Shown: one piece after another, positions 47,193 through 56,467 of the stretch | How the letters are laid out: each line of letters starts with the position of its first letter | How positions within the stretch are numbered: the stretch's first letter is position 1 | DNA from: Saprospiraceae bacterium | GTDB lineage: Bacteria > Bacteroidota > Bacteroidia > Chitinophagales > Saprospiraceae | Assembly: GCA_016717265.1 (NCBI GenBank) | Contig: JADKFX010000001.1 | Location: 1,748,501-1,812,500, forward strand | Length of the DNA: 64,000 nucleotides | Reading direction: 5' to 3' | Made by a program: the position numbers and the translations under genes | The notes under the pieces: generated by a model | What the model saw: the letters and a program-made list of their open reading frames with translations, nothing else | Told to the model about the DNA's origin: nothing | Databases searched by the model: none

Positions 47193-50100
47193 ATGCATCG
47201 CATCTATTTTATGATTTCTTTTTTCTGTTTTAATGGAATCCTTTGTTTTACAAATTTACCCTATTGCCAAATCCAGAAAAATTGGACCCGGGAAGAATTG
47301 ATTCAAAAGATTCCAACGCAGAATTTAGAAAAATTTGAATTTGTTATTACCAGTCAGTATTCAGATTCACCAATAGGAATACATCATGTTTATATTCAGC
47401 AATATTTAAAACAGATCCCATTAATTCCAGTTACTATTGGATTTCATTTTGATTCATCCGATCAATTGATTTATTCTACAGGAAATTTTGTAAGTATTCC
47501 TTCTGATCAAATAGCAAATGTCCAACATCGAATTGACCAAGCCAAGGCAATTAAGGAAGTTATAAAATCGAAATACCCTCAAGTTTCAGTGTTAGATGTC
47601 ACCGTAAGTCGCAATAAAAAAATGCCATCAGATTTTGATGCGTTTCATTGTTCGTATATTAAAGATGATGAAATTAAAATTCGCCCATGTTTTTATTTAA
47701 ATAGTGAAAAAATAGTGCTTCCTGGATATCATGTTTTATGGAAACGCAAATTTGAGAATGAATGGTTAGAAATTATCCAGAATGCAATCGATGGACAAAT
47801 CTTAGAGGAATATAATCAAATCCTTTCTTGTGATTTTCAACATATGAAATTTTATAGAGAAAATTTATTTCAATTTTCAACAACAACTTTAAATTCACCC
47901 CCTATTGGTGCATATAGAGTCTTTCAAATGCCAATCGAAAGTCCTTTACATGGTGGCCGTGATTTGATTTATCAACCTTGGACGAAAGCACAAAATGCAA
48001 GTCCGTTTACATGGCATGGGGATGGTATCTATTTATACTATTCAACAAGAGGTAATAATGCGGATGTTTACGAAGATAGTGATGGTGATGATCTTCCTAC
48101 GGGTGGTGATGCCGCTCGGGCATTTGGTGGCAGTCAGTTAAATTTTGATTTTGCATTGAATCCTAATTTGCCTCCTTTGCAGAATAAAAATGCCTCCATT
48201 ACCAATTTGTTTTATTGGTGTAATTTAATGCATGATGTTTGGTATCAATATGGTTTCCATGAAATAGCTGGAAATTTTCAAATTAATAATGCAAATAAAG
48301 GGGGTGCAGGAAATGATTATGTTATCGCAGAAGGTATTGACTTCATCAATGGTGCCCGGAATAATGCAAATTTTGGTACGCCACCAGATGGCTATCCTGG
48401 GGTAATGCAACTTTATGTCTGGCAACCTCCGGTTAACGATGAACTTATTATTGAATCTCCTGCTTCTGTTAGTGGCAAATATAAGTTTATCCATACCCCA
48501 ATTAGTCCGCAAATTTTTGCACCGATTAATCGGAATATCGTTTTAGTGAATGATGGTAGTACGTATCCAAGTTTTGCATGCACAAATTTGATAAACGCTG
48601 CCGAATTGAATGGAAAAATTGCAATGGTTGACAAAGGAATTTGTTCTTTTACCGGTAAAATGTCTCGTATTCAAAGTGCCGGTGCGGTGGCAGTTATTAT
48701 TTGTAATTCTGATCATAATGAGCCATCCGGAATTGGGGGGTGGATGAGTGGTATTACAATTCCAGCTGTAATGATTTCTAAAAAGGATTGTCAGAAAATT
48801 AAATTGGAATTGACGAAAGGTGTTAATGCAACAATTTTACCTACCTCGTCTATAAGTTTTAAAGTGAATCAAAAATCATATATATTTTCAAGAGCTTCTT
48901 TCGGTCCTGCCATTTCGAATTCATTTGCTTCTATTGTTCAAGCCGTTGATAATGTAAATTTATATACTGATGGTTGTGAAACATTAGTCAATGGAAATCA
49001 ACTTTTTGGTAAAATTGCAATGATTGATGAAGGGAATTGTGAATTGAGTTATAAAGCAATTCAAGCTCAAAATTTTGGTGCTGTTGCGGTAGTAATATGC
49101 AAACAATCCGCAGGCTATCCAGATTCAATTCCAAAAGGTACCTATGGACAAAATTTACAAATTCCTTTAATTGAATTGAGTAAAATGGATTGTCAGGAGA
49201 TAAAACTATTGGGTTCTCCAAATGGACAATTTTCAAATCTTTCTCCGCAATTGACAGATGGTAATTTCGATGCAGGTATTATTTGTCATGAATATGGCCA
49301 TGGTATTAGTAACCGCTTAACGGGTGGACCTGCCAATGTATCATGTTTAAATAATGCAGAGCAAATGGGTGAAGGCTGGAGTGATTATTTTGGACTTGTA
49401 ATGACTATGCGTACGGGTGATCTTGCATATCAAAATCGTGGGATGGGCGTCTATAGTAGTGGACATGCAATGGATGGTGTTGGCGTGAGGCCATATCCTT
49501 ATAATGTTAGTTTAAGCATGAACCCTGCAAATTATAGTCAATTATCAGATATGGTTAAAATATCTCAGCCTCATGGTATTGGTTATATTTGGTGTTCTAT
49601 GCTTTGGGATATGACCTGGGCGCTCATAAGTCATTATGGTTATGAGCCAGATATTTATAATGTAAATTCTACAAAAGGCAATATAATAGCTTATAAATTG
49701 GTAATGGATGGTTTGAAATTACAAGCTTGTTCTCCTGGATTTGTGGATGGGAGGAATGCAATTTTAAAAGCAGATTCTTTATTATTTGGTGGTAAACATT
49801 CCTGTTTAATATGGAATGTTTTTGCCAGAAGAGGTTTAGGTTTTAGCGCAAATCAAGGGAGTAGTTTTCGAAGGGATGATGGGATTGCATCTAGTGATCT
49901 GCCGAATACATGTTCCTTTATGACAGAATCCGAATTATTCTCTTCTGTTTTTTTAGCAGATTATGAACTCGTACTTTTAGCACAATCCAAGGAGAAAGGC
50001 ATTGAATTAAATTGGAAGATTGACCAGGCATTTCAAACTAAAAAATGGGTTCTTTCCAGACGGACGAATCGTCCGGATTCTGATATCGTGATTTTTAATT

Positions 50101-50492
50101 CGCAAGGATCTCAAAATGAATTAAACTCATTTTTGGATCGTGAAGTGATCGAAAATGAGGATTATTTTTATCAATTAAGAATATTCGAAGAAAATAAAAT
50201 GTTAGAGAAAACAGAATGGGTTTTTGCCAAACTAAAATCTACACCTGACATTTCGAATTGTTATCCAAATCCGGTCACAGAAATCTTGTCAATAATACCA
50301 GCTGTAAAACAGAATCAAAGGGTTCAATTATATTTGTACAATTCAAAATTGCAAATGATTGAACAAGTTACAAATGATTATAAAGTGGGCACAAGCATTC
50401 AATTGAATTGCATTTCGTTAATCCCGGGTGCATATTTTATTCAAATTAAAACAGAAACTGGAATTCAATGCTTAAAATTTATTAAGTATTAA
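47193..50492 (+). CDS. Secreted M36 (fungalysin-like) metalloprotease with PA domains and T9SS tail
   Basis: Extracellular zinc endopeptidase, 1099 residues. A signal peptide (ending near LPYCQ) is followed by an FTP-type propeptide region. The catalytic part begins near residue 240 (YRVFQMPIESPLHGGR) and carries the zinc motif HEYGH at about 699-703 with the third ligand glutamate in EQMGEGWSDYFGL. Two protease-associated (PA) domains are inserted before the zinc motif (about 430-550 and 565-675, each with a GKIAM(V/I)D strand and an AVAV(I/V)IC strand). The C-terminus is a T9SS type A domain (about 1020-1099, CYPNPVTEILSI). It could act on external protein or mature the neighbouring exported proteins, but nothing shows that. 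Its 3' end overlaps the convergent DUF4403 gene by 21 bases. Confidence 0.92.
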   Translation: MHRIYFMISFFCFNGILCFTNLPYCQIQKNWTREELIQKIPTQNLEKFEFVITSQYSDSPIGIHHVYIQQYLKQIPLIPVTIGFHFDSSDQLIYSTGNFVSIPSDQIANVQHRIDQAKAIKEVIKSKYPQVSVLDVTVSRNKKMPSDFDAFHCSYIKDDEIKIRPCFYLNSEKIVLPGYHVLWKRKFENEWLEIIQNAIDGQILEEYNQILSCDFQHMKFYRENLFQFSTTTLNSPPIGAYRVFQMPIESPLHGGRDLIYQPWTKAQNASPFTWHGDGIYLYYSTRGNNADVYEDSDGDDLPTGGDAARAFGGSQLNFDFALNPNLPPLQNKNASITNLFYWCNLMHDVWYQYGFHEIAGNFQINNANKGGAGNDYVIAEGIDFINGARNNANFGTPPDGYPGVMQLYVWQPPVNDELIIESPASVSGKYKFIHTPISPQIFAPINRNIVLVNDGSTYPSFACTNLINAAELNGKIAMVDKGICSFTGKMSRIQSAGAVAVIICNSDHNEPSGIGGWMSGITIPAVMISKKDCQKIKLELTKGVNATILPTSSISFKVNQKSYIFSRASFGPAISNSFASIVQAVDNVNLYTDGCETLVNGNQLFGKIAMIDEGNCELSYKAIQAQNFGAVAVVICKQSAGYPDSIPKGTYGQNLQIPLIELSKMDCQEIKLLGSPNGQFSNLSPQLTDGNFDAGIICHEYGHGISNRLTGGPANVSCLNNAEQMGEGWSDYFGLVMTMRTGDLAYQNRGMGVYSSGHAMDGVGVRPYPYNVSLSMNPANYSQLSDMVKISQPHGIGYIWCSMLWDMTWALISHYGYEPDIYNVNSTKGNIIAYKLVMDGLKLQACSPGFVDGRNAILKADSLLFGGKHSCLIWNVFARRGLGFSANQGSSFRRDDGIASSDLPNTCSFMTESELFSSVFLADYELVLLAQSKEKGIELNWKIDQAFQTKKWVLSRRTNRPDSDIVIFNSQGSQNELNSFLDREVIENEDYFYQLRIFEENKMLEKTEWVFAKLKSTPDISNCYPNPVTEILSIIPAVKQNQRVQLYLYNSKLQMIEQVTNDYKVGTSIQLNCISLIPGAYFIQIKTETGIQCLKFIKY

Positions 50493-51845
50493 TTTTCCTG
50501 TATTAATTTTCTTTACCTGGGCTTGCATATTTACTGAAGATGAAATCGTAAAATACATCCGATAGTTATAAAAGCGGATATCCTTTATTTCATATTCTAT
50601 TAATTGACCATCTAAAAATACGCCTTCCAAAATTTCTGTTCCTGATAACATATGAAGAATATTGGAGACATAGTCTGTAAGATTTGCATTGATTTGATCT
50701 TCAATAGTGTTTTTTAATTTATTCTCCGCAATTCCTTTAATTAATGAAAAAATTATTTTTTCCATTTTAGGTCCTTGAATTGTTTTAAGTTTCAAATTAA
50801 GTAAATCGATTTTTTTTGAATTTTTATCATACACCGGATCAAAGTATAATTCCATTTTGCCATTGAATGCACCGCTAAGTGCCATTTGAACTTGAAGTGT
50901 TTTCGCTTCTCCACGCATACTTATTTTTCCAACAGTTACCTTAGAAATTCCACTACCAAAAGTTTGATTTTCTACATTTTCACGAACTAACTGTTCGAGA
51001 TATGGAATTGGTATTCTGGATTGTATATTAAATGAAGATTTTGGATTAAAAAATGGGCGAATTGAAAAACTAGGATCATTTTTTAAATCATCAGGTCGTA
51101 ATTCAGAAATTACAGATTCAAAATATAACATGACCGGAATTATAAGTTCATTGGCAGACATTGACATGGGTCCTAAAGCATATTCCAATGGACTAGCAAA
51201 AACATGAATAATTCCATCATCTGTAGAATAAAGTGGCTTTTCAAAAAATGAAAGGGTAGAGCGTTTTATTTTGTTGAGATCAATGTTACTTTGGATCGCT
51301 TGATCTATATTTTCACAAATAATGGACTTGTATTTTTTAATAATTCGATTTGCAATGAGTTCGATTGGTATATTTAATCCCATGACATTGAGGACTGGTT
51401 TTGATATCCAATTATGAGCTACTAATTCTGTTTTATTGAGTAACTTATCCTGAAATATATCCAAGCTGGTGGATAGTTGAATTTCTATTTGTCCTTTCAC
51501 CTTTAGTTGACTAAACATTCCGGATGGTGTAATTTCTACTTGCAATGGAATACTTGTTAAAATTGCATTATTTAGTGTTTGCATATCCACTGGCCCAAAA
51601 ATTCTGGTTTGAATTTTATAGCCTTCATCAATGGTGAATCCCTCCGCAAAGCTGGTAGTTACAATGGTATTAATAACAGCATTCAATTCTACTCTGGATA
51701 CCTTCAATGTTAAATTTAAATTGGAGGAAGGCAGGAGTGGCGCAACATTCATTATTTCAGAAGATTCAGTTGGATGCATTTTCTTGGAACATTGGAAATT
51801 CATCAAAACGGTCAAAGCAACACAAAGTAAAACTCTAGTATTCAT
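50472..51845 (-). CDS. DUF4403 family lipoprotein
   Basis: 457 residues with a lipoprotein signal peptide (lipobox MNFQC, Cys19), so it is probably anchored to a membrane facing the periplasm or outside. The body has the pattern of DUF4403 proteins: an LNLTLKVSRVELNAVINTIV-type start resembling lipid-binding TULIP/BPI-like sandwiches, a KPVLNVMGLNIPIELI stretch and a C-terminal region ending in an ENKLKNTIEDQINANL-type amphipathic helix. The biochemical role of the family is not established. It is convergent with the M36 protease gene and probably monocistronic. The ATG at 51845 is the only start giving the signal peptide. Confidence 0.85.
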   Translation of the reverse strand: MNTRVLLCVALTVLMNFQCSKKMHPTESSEIMNVAPLLPSSNLNLTLKVSRVELNAVINTIVTTSFAEGFTIDEGYKIQTRIFGPVDMQTLNNAILTSIPLQVEITPSGMFSQLKVKGQIEIQLSTSLDIFQDKLLNKTELVAHNWISKPVLNVMGLNIPIELIANRIIKKYKSIICENIDQAIQSNIDLNKIKRSTLSFFEKPLYSTDDGIIHVFASPLEYALGPMSMSANELIIPVMLYFESVISELRPDDLKNDPSFSIRPFFNPKSSFNIQSRIPIPYLEQLVRENVENQTFGSGISKVTVGKISMRGEAKTLQVQMALSGAFNGKMELYFDPVYDKNSKKIDLLNLKLKTIQGPKMEKIIFSLIKGIAENKLKNTIEDQINANLTDYVSNILHMLSGTEILEGVFLDGQLIEYEIKDIRFYNYRMYFTISSSVNMQAQVKKINTGKLILNKF

Positions 51846-52093
51846 AAAAACCTGGGGAATTTAAACAATAACTGTTAGAACCGTAAAGGTATTGTTCAAA
51901 TGTTTTAAATTTGTTAAATCCGCTTTGTAAATTTCATTGCATTAGCGCTTGGATGTTTTAAGACCCATGGTAACTTTTAAATTTCATTTCTGAAAAGCTA
52001 GGTCAAAAAGTATATAGGAAATAAAAAATTTCAAGCATATCTAAATTTTGTTTTAATTCATTTTTGATAGGAATCCATTGAATTTTATACTGA

Positions 52094-52975
52094 TCAACGT
52101 TCTTTTTTAAATGCTTTTTTGAATGGAACCCAAACTTGATTCGAAAATCCTGAAGGAAATTGGTCTACATTTTCAAATCCTAATTTTATGTCTTTTCCAT
52201 CTTTTGGCATATATACCGTGCCAAATAAATAATCCCAAATACTTAGACTCAACCCATAATTTACACCATAAGAACCTTTCGGTAAATGTTCTGCGTGGTG
52301 CCAGATATGCATTTGAGGTGAATTGAAAATGTATTGAAGTGGACCTAATGGAAGGTAAAAATTTGAATGGTTTAAATGCCCGATTGAAAGTGCAATAATA
52401 TGTACTATAAAAAAGTCTGTTAAGCCAAATCCAATCATAGCTAATGGAATATATTCTATAGACCGATATACCAGGGTTTCCATAAAATGATATCGAAGAT
52501 GTGCAGCAAATCCCATTTGTTGAACAGAATGATGCACTTTATGAAATTCCCATAAAGTAGGATTTCGATGCAACAATCGATGTACATTCCATTGGATAAA
52601 ATCCCTTAGTATAAACAGGGTCAACAGTTTTAGCCAAAAAGGCCAATGACTTAGTTCTAATGCAACCAAATTGGTAATCCCAAAGAGACTCAGGAAATCA
52701 TTAAATAGTTTCACGATGACATCTGAAAAGGCATTGTATACAATCAATGAAAATATGAAAAAATTGAAAAACATATAGAATGCATCTAACCAAAAATCCT
52801 GCCTGAATAATGCTTGATTCCGCCGCCATGGCATACTGAGTTCTATTAAAAATGCAACAAGTGAAAGCCCAATTAACCAATAGAAGTAGTTATGCCATGA
52901 TGGATTCAATATTTCATTTGAAAGATAATTGAAATAAGACTGATAAGCATTCATTATGGTTTCTATAATCGACAT
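52094..52975 (-). CDS. Sterol desaturase / fatty acid hydroxylase family membrane protein
   Basis: Integral membrane di-iron enzyme family; the substrate (lipid or sterol-like) is unknown. 293 residues if it starts at the ATG at 52975 (MSIIETIMNAYQ). A longer frame to 53122 exists but overlaps the small upstream gene, and its extra 49 residues look like an out-of-frame translation of it, so the shorter start is preferred. The iron-binding histidine clusters are visible: HRLLHRNP, HKVHHS and HIWHHAEH, with membrane segments between. It starts five bases after the stop of the 74-residue gene and is the last gene of the minus-strand cluster. Its link to sulfur or thiol chemistry is by position only. 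Confidence 0.88.
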   Translation of the reverse strand: MSIIETIMNAYQSYFNYLSNEILNPSWHNYFYWLIGLSLVAFLIELSMPWRRNQALFRQDFWLDAFYMFFNFFIFSLIVYNAFSDVIVKLFNDFLSLFGITNLVALELSHWPFWLKLLTLFILRDFIQWNVHRLLHRNPTLWEFHKVHHSVQQMGFAAHLRYHFMETLVYRSIEYIPLAMIGFGLTDFFIVHIIALSIGHLNHSNFYLPLGPLQYIFNSPQMHIWHHAEHLPKGSYGVNYGLSLSIWDYLFGTVYMPKDGKDIKLGFENVDQFPSGFSNQVWVPFKKAFKKER

Positions 52976-52980
52976 ATTCG

Positions 52981-53205
52981 TTACTTTATTTTTGCAAATA
53001 TATATTTTAAAATTAACCATCGGCCAATTAATATCCATGGAATTCCATGAAATAAGAAATCTAACCAATCCAAATATTGCATACCAGTTGCTCCTCCCCA
53101 AATCCATTTTAACTTCCCCCAAATATGAGGCTCAGGAAAGTAGGGTGCAAGCCCCAATGTAAGAGCACCGATCGTAAGGAGCTTGATATCATTTAAGAAT
53201 TTCAT
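52981..53205 (-). CDS. Small membrane protein, 74 residues
   Basis: A short protein with two hydrophobic stretches (LTIGALTLGLAPYF near the N-terminus and WLDFLFHGIPWILIGRWLIL near the C-terminus) joined by a PEPHIWGKLKWIWGG motif. Such small proteins are common in Bacteroidota, sometimes under the name 'RND transporter', but I know of no proven function. Gene status is supported by its fit in the cluster: 43 bases after the OsmC gene and five bases before the desaturase-family gene. Its reading frame conflicts with the longer annotation possible for the desaturase gene, and its composition is much more protein-like. Confidence 0.7.
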   Translation of the reverse strand: MKFLNDIKLLTIGALTLGLAPYFPEPHIWGKLKWIWGGATGMQYLDWLDFLFHGIPWILIGRWLILKYIFAKIK

Positions 53206-53248
53206 AGTATCTATAAGTAGGCGTTTATTGAATCTTAATTCCAGTTCA

Positions 53249-53686
53249 TTAGTTCAGAATAACTATTGGGTTGAATATAATTTTCGATTTAATTGAATTG
53301 CTTATTAAACAAGCTGCTTCACTTTTTATTAATATCCTTTCTGCTTTTTCTCTTTCAGCTTCGTTTTGTATCTGAATTCTTGGAGTTAATTCAATTTCAC
53401 TTATGCAATATTTTCCTTCCACTTTTTCAAGTTTGCCAACTGCTTTGGATTCAAAAGAACCAAACTTAAGCATTGAATTTTCAGCGATGGCTAAAAAGGT
53501 AGTCATAAGACAACTATTTACAGCGGCTACAAATAAATGCTCGGGTGACCAAATATTATCTATGCCACCAGGAAATTGAGGCGGTGTGGCTACTTCGATT
53601 GTTTGTGAAAGCACATTGGAAGTAAGGCTTCCTTTGCGTGCATTTTCCCATTTTGCTGTTACGTCGTAATAATGTGCTGTTTCCAT
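53249..53686 (-). CDS. OsmC/Ohr family thiol peroxidase-like protein
   Basis: 145-residue cytoplasmic protein of the OsmC fold, whose members reduce organic hydroperoxides or act on persulfides with two cysteines. Both are visible: Cys59 in the AAVNSCLMTTF helix and Cys126 in SEAACLISNS. The WSPEHLFVAAV stretch is typical. The second motif lacks the usual CPVS form, so it may belong to a general OsmC-like subgroup rather than true Ohr. It lies nine bases after the thioredoxin stop, which points to co-transcription and to possible reduction of the protein by that thioredoxin. Confidence 0.9.
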   Translation of the reverse strand: METAHYYDVTAKWENARKGSLTSNVLSQTIEVATPPQFPGGIDNIWSPEHLFVAAVNSCLMTTFLAIAENSMLKFGSFESKAVGKLEKVEGKYCISEIELTPRIQIQNEAEREKAERILIKSEAACLISNSIKSKIIFNPIVILN

Positions 53687-53695
53687 ATTTTGAAA

Positions 53696-54010
53696 TTATT
53701 GATACTGTTGAATTATGGATTGAAGTGTCTTTGCCGGAACAATACCCGACTGACGCCAAACTATTTTTCCTTTCTTAAAAAGGATTAAAGTGGGAACTCC
53801 TTGGATTTGATAGTTTGCTAATACTTCTTGATTTTTATCTACATCTATTTTTATAATTTTAGCTTTTTCTCCAGTCAAAGATTTTAATTCATCTAAAATT
53901 GGTGTCATCATTTTGCAAGGTCCACACCAAATCGCAAAAAAGTCGACAAGTACTAAATCCTCAGTTTCCAGTAATTTTTGAAAGCTTATTTTAGAAGTTG
54001 TTTGATTCAT
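53696..54010 (-). CDS. trxA: Thioredoxin
   Basis: 104-residue thioredoxin with the canonical WCGPCKM active site (Cys29 and Cys32), the conserved cis-proline region (GVPTLILFKKGK) and no signal peptide, so cytoplasmic. It reduces disulfides and can release sulfur from persulfidated proteins. Sits between the DUF2892 gene (45 bases) and the osmC-like gene (9 bases). The genome probably carries another general thioredoxin; this one seems dedicated to the cluster. Confidence 0.94.
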   Translation of the reverse strand: MNQTTSKISFQKLLETEDLVLVDFFAIWCGPCKMMTPILDELKSLTGEKAKIIKIDVDKNQEVLANYQIQGVPTLILFKKGKIVWRQSGIVPAKTLQSIIQQYQ

Positions 54011-54055
54011 AGTTTTTGTTTTTAAAATTGATTTTTAAAATTATTTAATTTAACA

Positions 54056-54307
54056 CTATTTAGTTTTTTGGGGTTCTATTAAATCTGTTGATTGTGAATT
54101 TAAAGTGGGCAATTTGCAATTGCCACCAGCACATCCAAAGCCCAGAAGGCCCATGAGTGCAAAGTAAATTCCAAGCAGAACGCCAAACCATTGAGCCAAT
54201 CCAATTGCTTGAATTAAAATTAAAATGCCCATTCCCAGGTAAATAATTCTTCGAAAACTCCAACCAGTGGAAGCATTTACCCATAAAAATTTAATCATTT
54301 CTATCAT
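54056..54307 (-). CDS. DUF2892 family membrane protein
   Basis: 83-residue inner-membrane protein with two hydrophobic segments (IIYLGMGILILIQAIGLA and FGVLLGIYFALMGLLGFG) and a following cysteine pair, GCAGGNC, as found in many DUF2892 proteins encoded next to rhodaneses. The function is not known; the pairing with rhodanese genes suggests a part in sulfur-species handling. It starts 14 bases after the rhodanese stop. Confidence 0.85.
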   Translation of the reverse strand: MIEMIKFLWVNASTGWSFRRIIYLGMGILILIQAIGLAQWFGVLLGIYFALMGLLGFGCAGGNCKLPTLNSQSTDLIEPQKTK

Positions 54308-54321
54308 TTTGTTATGTCTTA

Positions 54322-54648
54322 TTAAATGGAATTATTTTTCAAATAATATTCTAGATTTTCCCAACCACCGCCATTATGTACTTCGATAAATCCATTTTGT
54401 AATAATTCATTTTTTGCAGTTGCACTTCTCATACCAGAAGCACAGCAAGTAATAACAACCTGATCTTTTCTAATTTTATTTAAACCCGCAGATAAATTTT
54501 GTAAAGGAATATTTATACTTCCTTTAATATGCCCTGAGGAAAATTCACCCGGAGTTCGCACATCTACAATTTGTGCACCTGCTTTAACTAATTGAGAATA
54601 ATTGATGGTTGCACTGCCGTTGAAAAGTTTTTTTAAAGTATTTAACAT
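54322..54648 (-). CDS. Single-domain rhodanese (sulfurtransferase)
   Basis: 108-residue rhodanese fold that carries sulfane sulfur as a cysteine persulfide. The domain runs from YSQLVKAGAQIVDVRTPGEF to the end, with the active-site loop CCASGMRS (catalytic Cys69) and a closing HNGGGWENL stretch. The residue before the catalytic cysteine is also a cysteine. No signal peptide, so cytoplasmic. Probably exchanges sulfur with the fusion protein encoded upstream. Confidence 0.92.
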   Translation of the reverse strand: MLNTLKKLFNGSATINYSQLVKAGAQIVDVRTPGEFSSGHIKGSINIPLQNLSAGLNKIRKDQVVITCCASGMRSATAKNELLQNGFIEVHNGGGWENLEYYLKNNSI

Positions 54649-54683
54649 AAGATTGATTTAATTGAATTATAAATAATTATTTT

Positions 54684-54896
54684 TTATTGTTCCTTTTTTT
54701 CTGGGAAGCCAATGCTGTCAAGTATATTGCTAATAAAGTGTCGGTCTAAATTATTTTCACTTTCAATTATTAATTGTTGATTTGTCAGATCAATAGATAC
54801 TTTTAGTTTTGGATCCATTTTAGTTAGTTCATTTTGAATAGTTTGTACACAACCTTGGCATTTCATATTCGTTAATTGAAATTCTTCTGTTTTCAT
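54684..54896 (-). CDS. Heavy-metal-associated (HMA) domain protein
   Basis: 70-residue ferredoxin-like HMA fold with the metal-binding MKCQGC motif (Cys13 and Cys16), as in copper chaperones and the N-terminal domains of copper ATPases. No ATPase gene is near. Here it lies between sulfur-handling genes, so it could bind copper displaced by, or harmful in combination with, sulfide; this is inference. The ending (SIGFPEKKEQ) is a normal HMA terminus. Confidence 0.88.
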   Translation of the reverse strand: MKTEEFQLTNMKCQGCVQTIQNELTKMDPKLKVSIDLTNQQLIIESENNLDRHFISNILDSIGFPEKKEQ

Positions 54897-54993
54897 GTTG
54901 TTTTGTTTTTTAAAATTATACTATAGCGTTGGATAATCCGCGAATGTATTTTTCTGAATTATATAAAAATTGTATTTTAATATTTGAATTATT

Positions 54994-56418
54994 TTATAAC
55001 ATCGTTGTAGGGCAAACAAAGTCGGTAATTTTAAATTTACCGGAATTCTTAATTGCCTGAAATCCTCCATCTACATCAATCAAATGATGATAACCACGAG
55101 CCTTCAGTATGGAACTAAAGATCATTGAACGATACCCACCTGCACAATGAACATAATACGTTTTATTTTTATCGATCTGTTCCATATGTTCATGGATGTA
55201 ATCTAAAGGTACATTGATCGCATTTACTATGTGTTCAGAATCGTATTCACTTTTCTTTCTGACATCGAGAATATTTATAGCAGGGTTGTTTGTTGCTGCT
55301 TCAGCAAATTTATTTACATCAATTGCCGGAATGGTATCCATGGGCAGTCCTGATTTTATCCAAGATTCAAATCCTCCTTCTAAACAACCTATTGCATGAT
55401 CATATCCAACCCTTGCAAGTCTTGTTACAACTTCCTTTTCTCTACCTGGGTCTGCTACAATTAAAATATGCTGCTCAATATTAGGTATTAAGGTTCCAAC
55501 CCATACCGCAAAATTGCCATCAATTCCCAGGTTAATCGAGTTTGGTATAAATCCCTTTGCGAATACTTGTGGTTTTCGAGTGTCAATTACCAAGGTTTCT
55601 GCTTCCTTTGAAAGGGCATCAAATGCACTTACGGAAAGCTGTTTAATACCTCGTTCCAGGACAGTATCAAAACTATCGTAACCTTTTATATTCAACAGAA
55701 CGTTTTTCGGAAAATAATAGGGTGGTGTAGTTAATCCACTAAGTAATTCTTTAATAAATGTTTCTTTTGATAAGCCTTCTCGTAAAGCGTAGTTGGTTTT
55801 TTTCTGATTCCCTAAAGTGTCTGATGTTTCTTTACTTAAATTTTTTCCACAAGCACTACCTGCGCCATGTGCCGGATATATAATCAAGGAATCTGAAAGT
55901 GGCATAATTTTAGTTCTCAGGGAATCGTAGAGATATCCAGCCAATTTTTCTTCTGTTAGATCTGCAATTACATGTTGTGCCAAATCTGGTCGACCCACAT
56001 CCCCTATAAATAAAGTATCCCCAGTGAATAGTGCGGTTTCTTTTCCAGACTCATCTATTAATAAAAAACAACTGCTCTCTAAAGTATGTCCAGGGGTATG
56101 TATAACTTTTATTTTTGCTAAACCTAATTGAAAAATAGTGCCATCCTCTGCATTCATAAACTCAAAACCTGTTTTCATTTTGGTTGGCCCATAAACTATA
56201 GCAGCACCCGTTTTATTTGCAAGATCAATATGACCGGATACAAAATCTGCATGAAAGTGGGTTTCGAAAATATATTTGATTTTAGCATTTCTTTTAGCCG
56301 CCAATTCTATGTAAGGTTGCACCTCTCTTAATGGATCTATAATCGCTGCTTCACCTGCACTTTCAATATAATAGGCACCTTGGGCGAGACATCCAGTATA
56401 TATTTGTTCAATTTTCAT
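54994..56418 (-). CDS. Persulfide dioxygenase-like MBL protein fused to two rhodanese domains
   Basis: 474 residues. The N-terminal metallo-beta-lactamase domain (1-240) has the ETHE1-type motifs THFHADFVSGH (His54, His56, Asp58, His63), HTPGH (His111) and TGDTLFIGDVGRPDL (Asp134), expected to bind iron and oxidise glutathione or other persulfides to sulfite. Two rhodanese domains follow. The first (about 265-360) has Asp323 in the loop where the catalytic cysteine should be (VADPGRE), so it is probably inactive. The second (about 365-465) keeps Cys425 in HCAGGYRS. Fusion of this kind lets sulfur be delivered to or taken from the dioxygenase. It is the first gene of the minus-strand cluster, with a paired repeat 50 bases upstream and the Crp/Fnr regulator gene beyond. 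Confidence 0.93.
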   Translation of the reverse strand: MKIEQIYTGCLAQGAYYIESAGEAAIIDPLREVQPYIELAAKRNAKIKYIFETHFHADFVSGHIDLANKTGAAIVYGPTKMKTGFEFMNAEDGTIFQLGLAKIKVIHTPGHTLESSCFLLIDESGKETALFTGDTLFIGDVGRPDLAQHVIADLTEEKLAGYLYDSLRTKIMPLSDSLIIYPAHGAGSACGKNLSKETSDTLGNQKKTNYALREGLSKETFIKELLSGLTTPPYYFPKNVLLNIKGYDSFDTVLERGIKQLSVSAFDALSKEAETLVIDTRKPQVFAKGFIPNSINLGIDGNFAVWVGTLIPNIEQHILIVADPGREKEVVTRLARVGYDHAIGCLEGGFESWIKSGLPMDTIPAIDVNKFAEAATNNPAINILDVRKKSEYDSEHIVNAINVPLDYIHEHMEQIDKNKTYYVHCAGGYRSMIFSSILKARGYHHLIDVDGGFQAIKNSGKFKITDFVCPTTML

Positions 56419-56467
56419 TTGTATTTAATTTGATACTGCAATATTAGGACGCTTTTTTTGGAATGAT

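Noticed and set aside
50472..50492. 21-base overlap of the protease and DUF4403 genes as an error
   Set aside because: The genes are convergent and both C-termini look complete; short 3' overlaps are ordinary.
51631..51864. Plus-strand ORF of 77 codons opposite the DUF4403 gene start
   Set aside because: It lies antisense to the well-supported lipoprotein frame and has no recognisable features.
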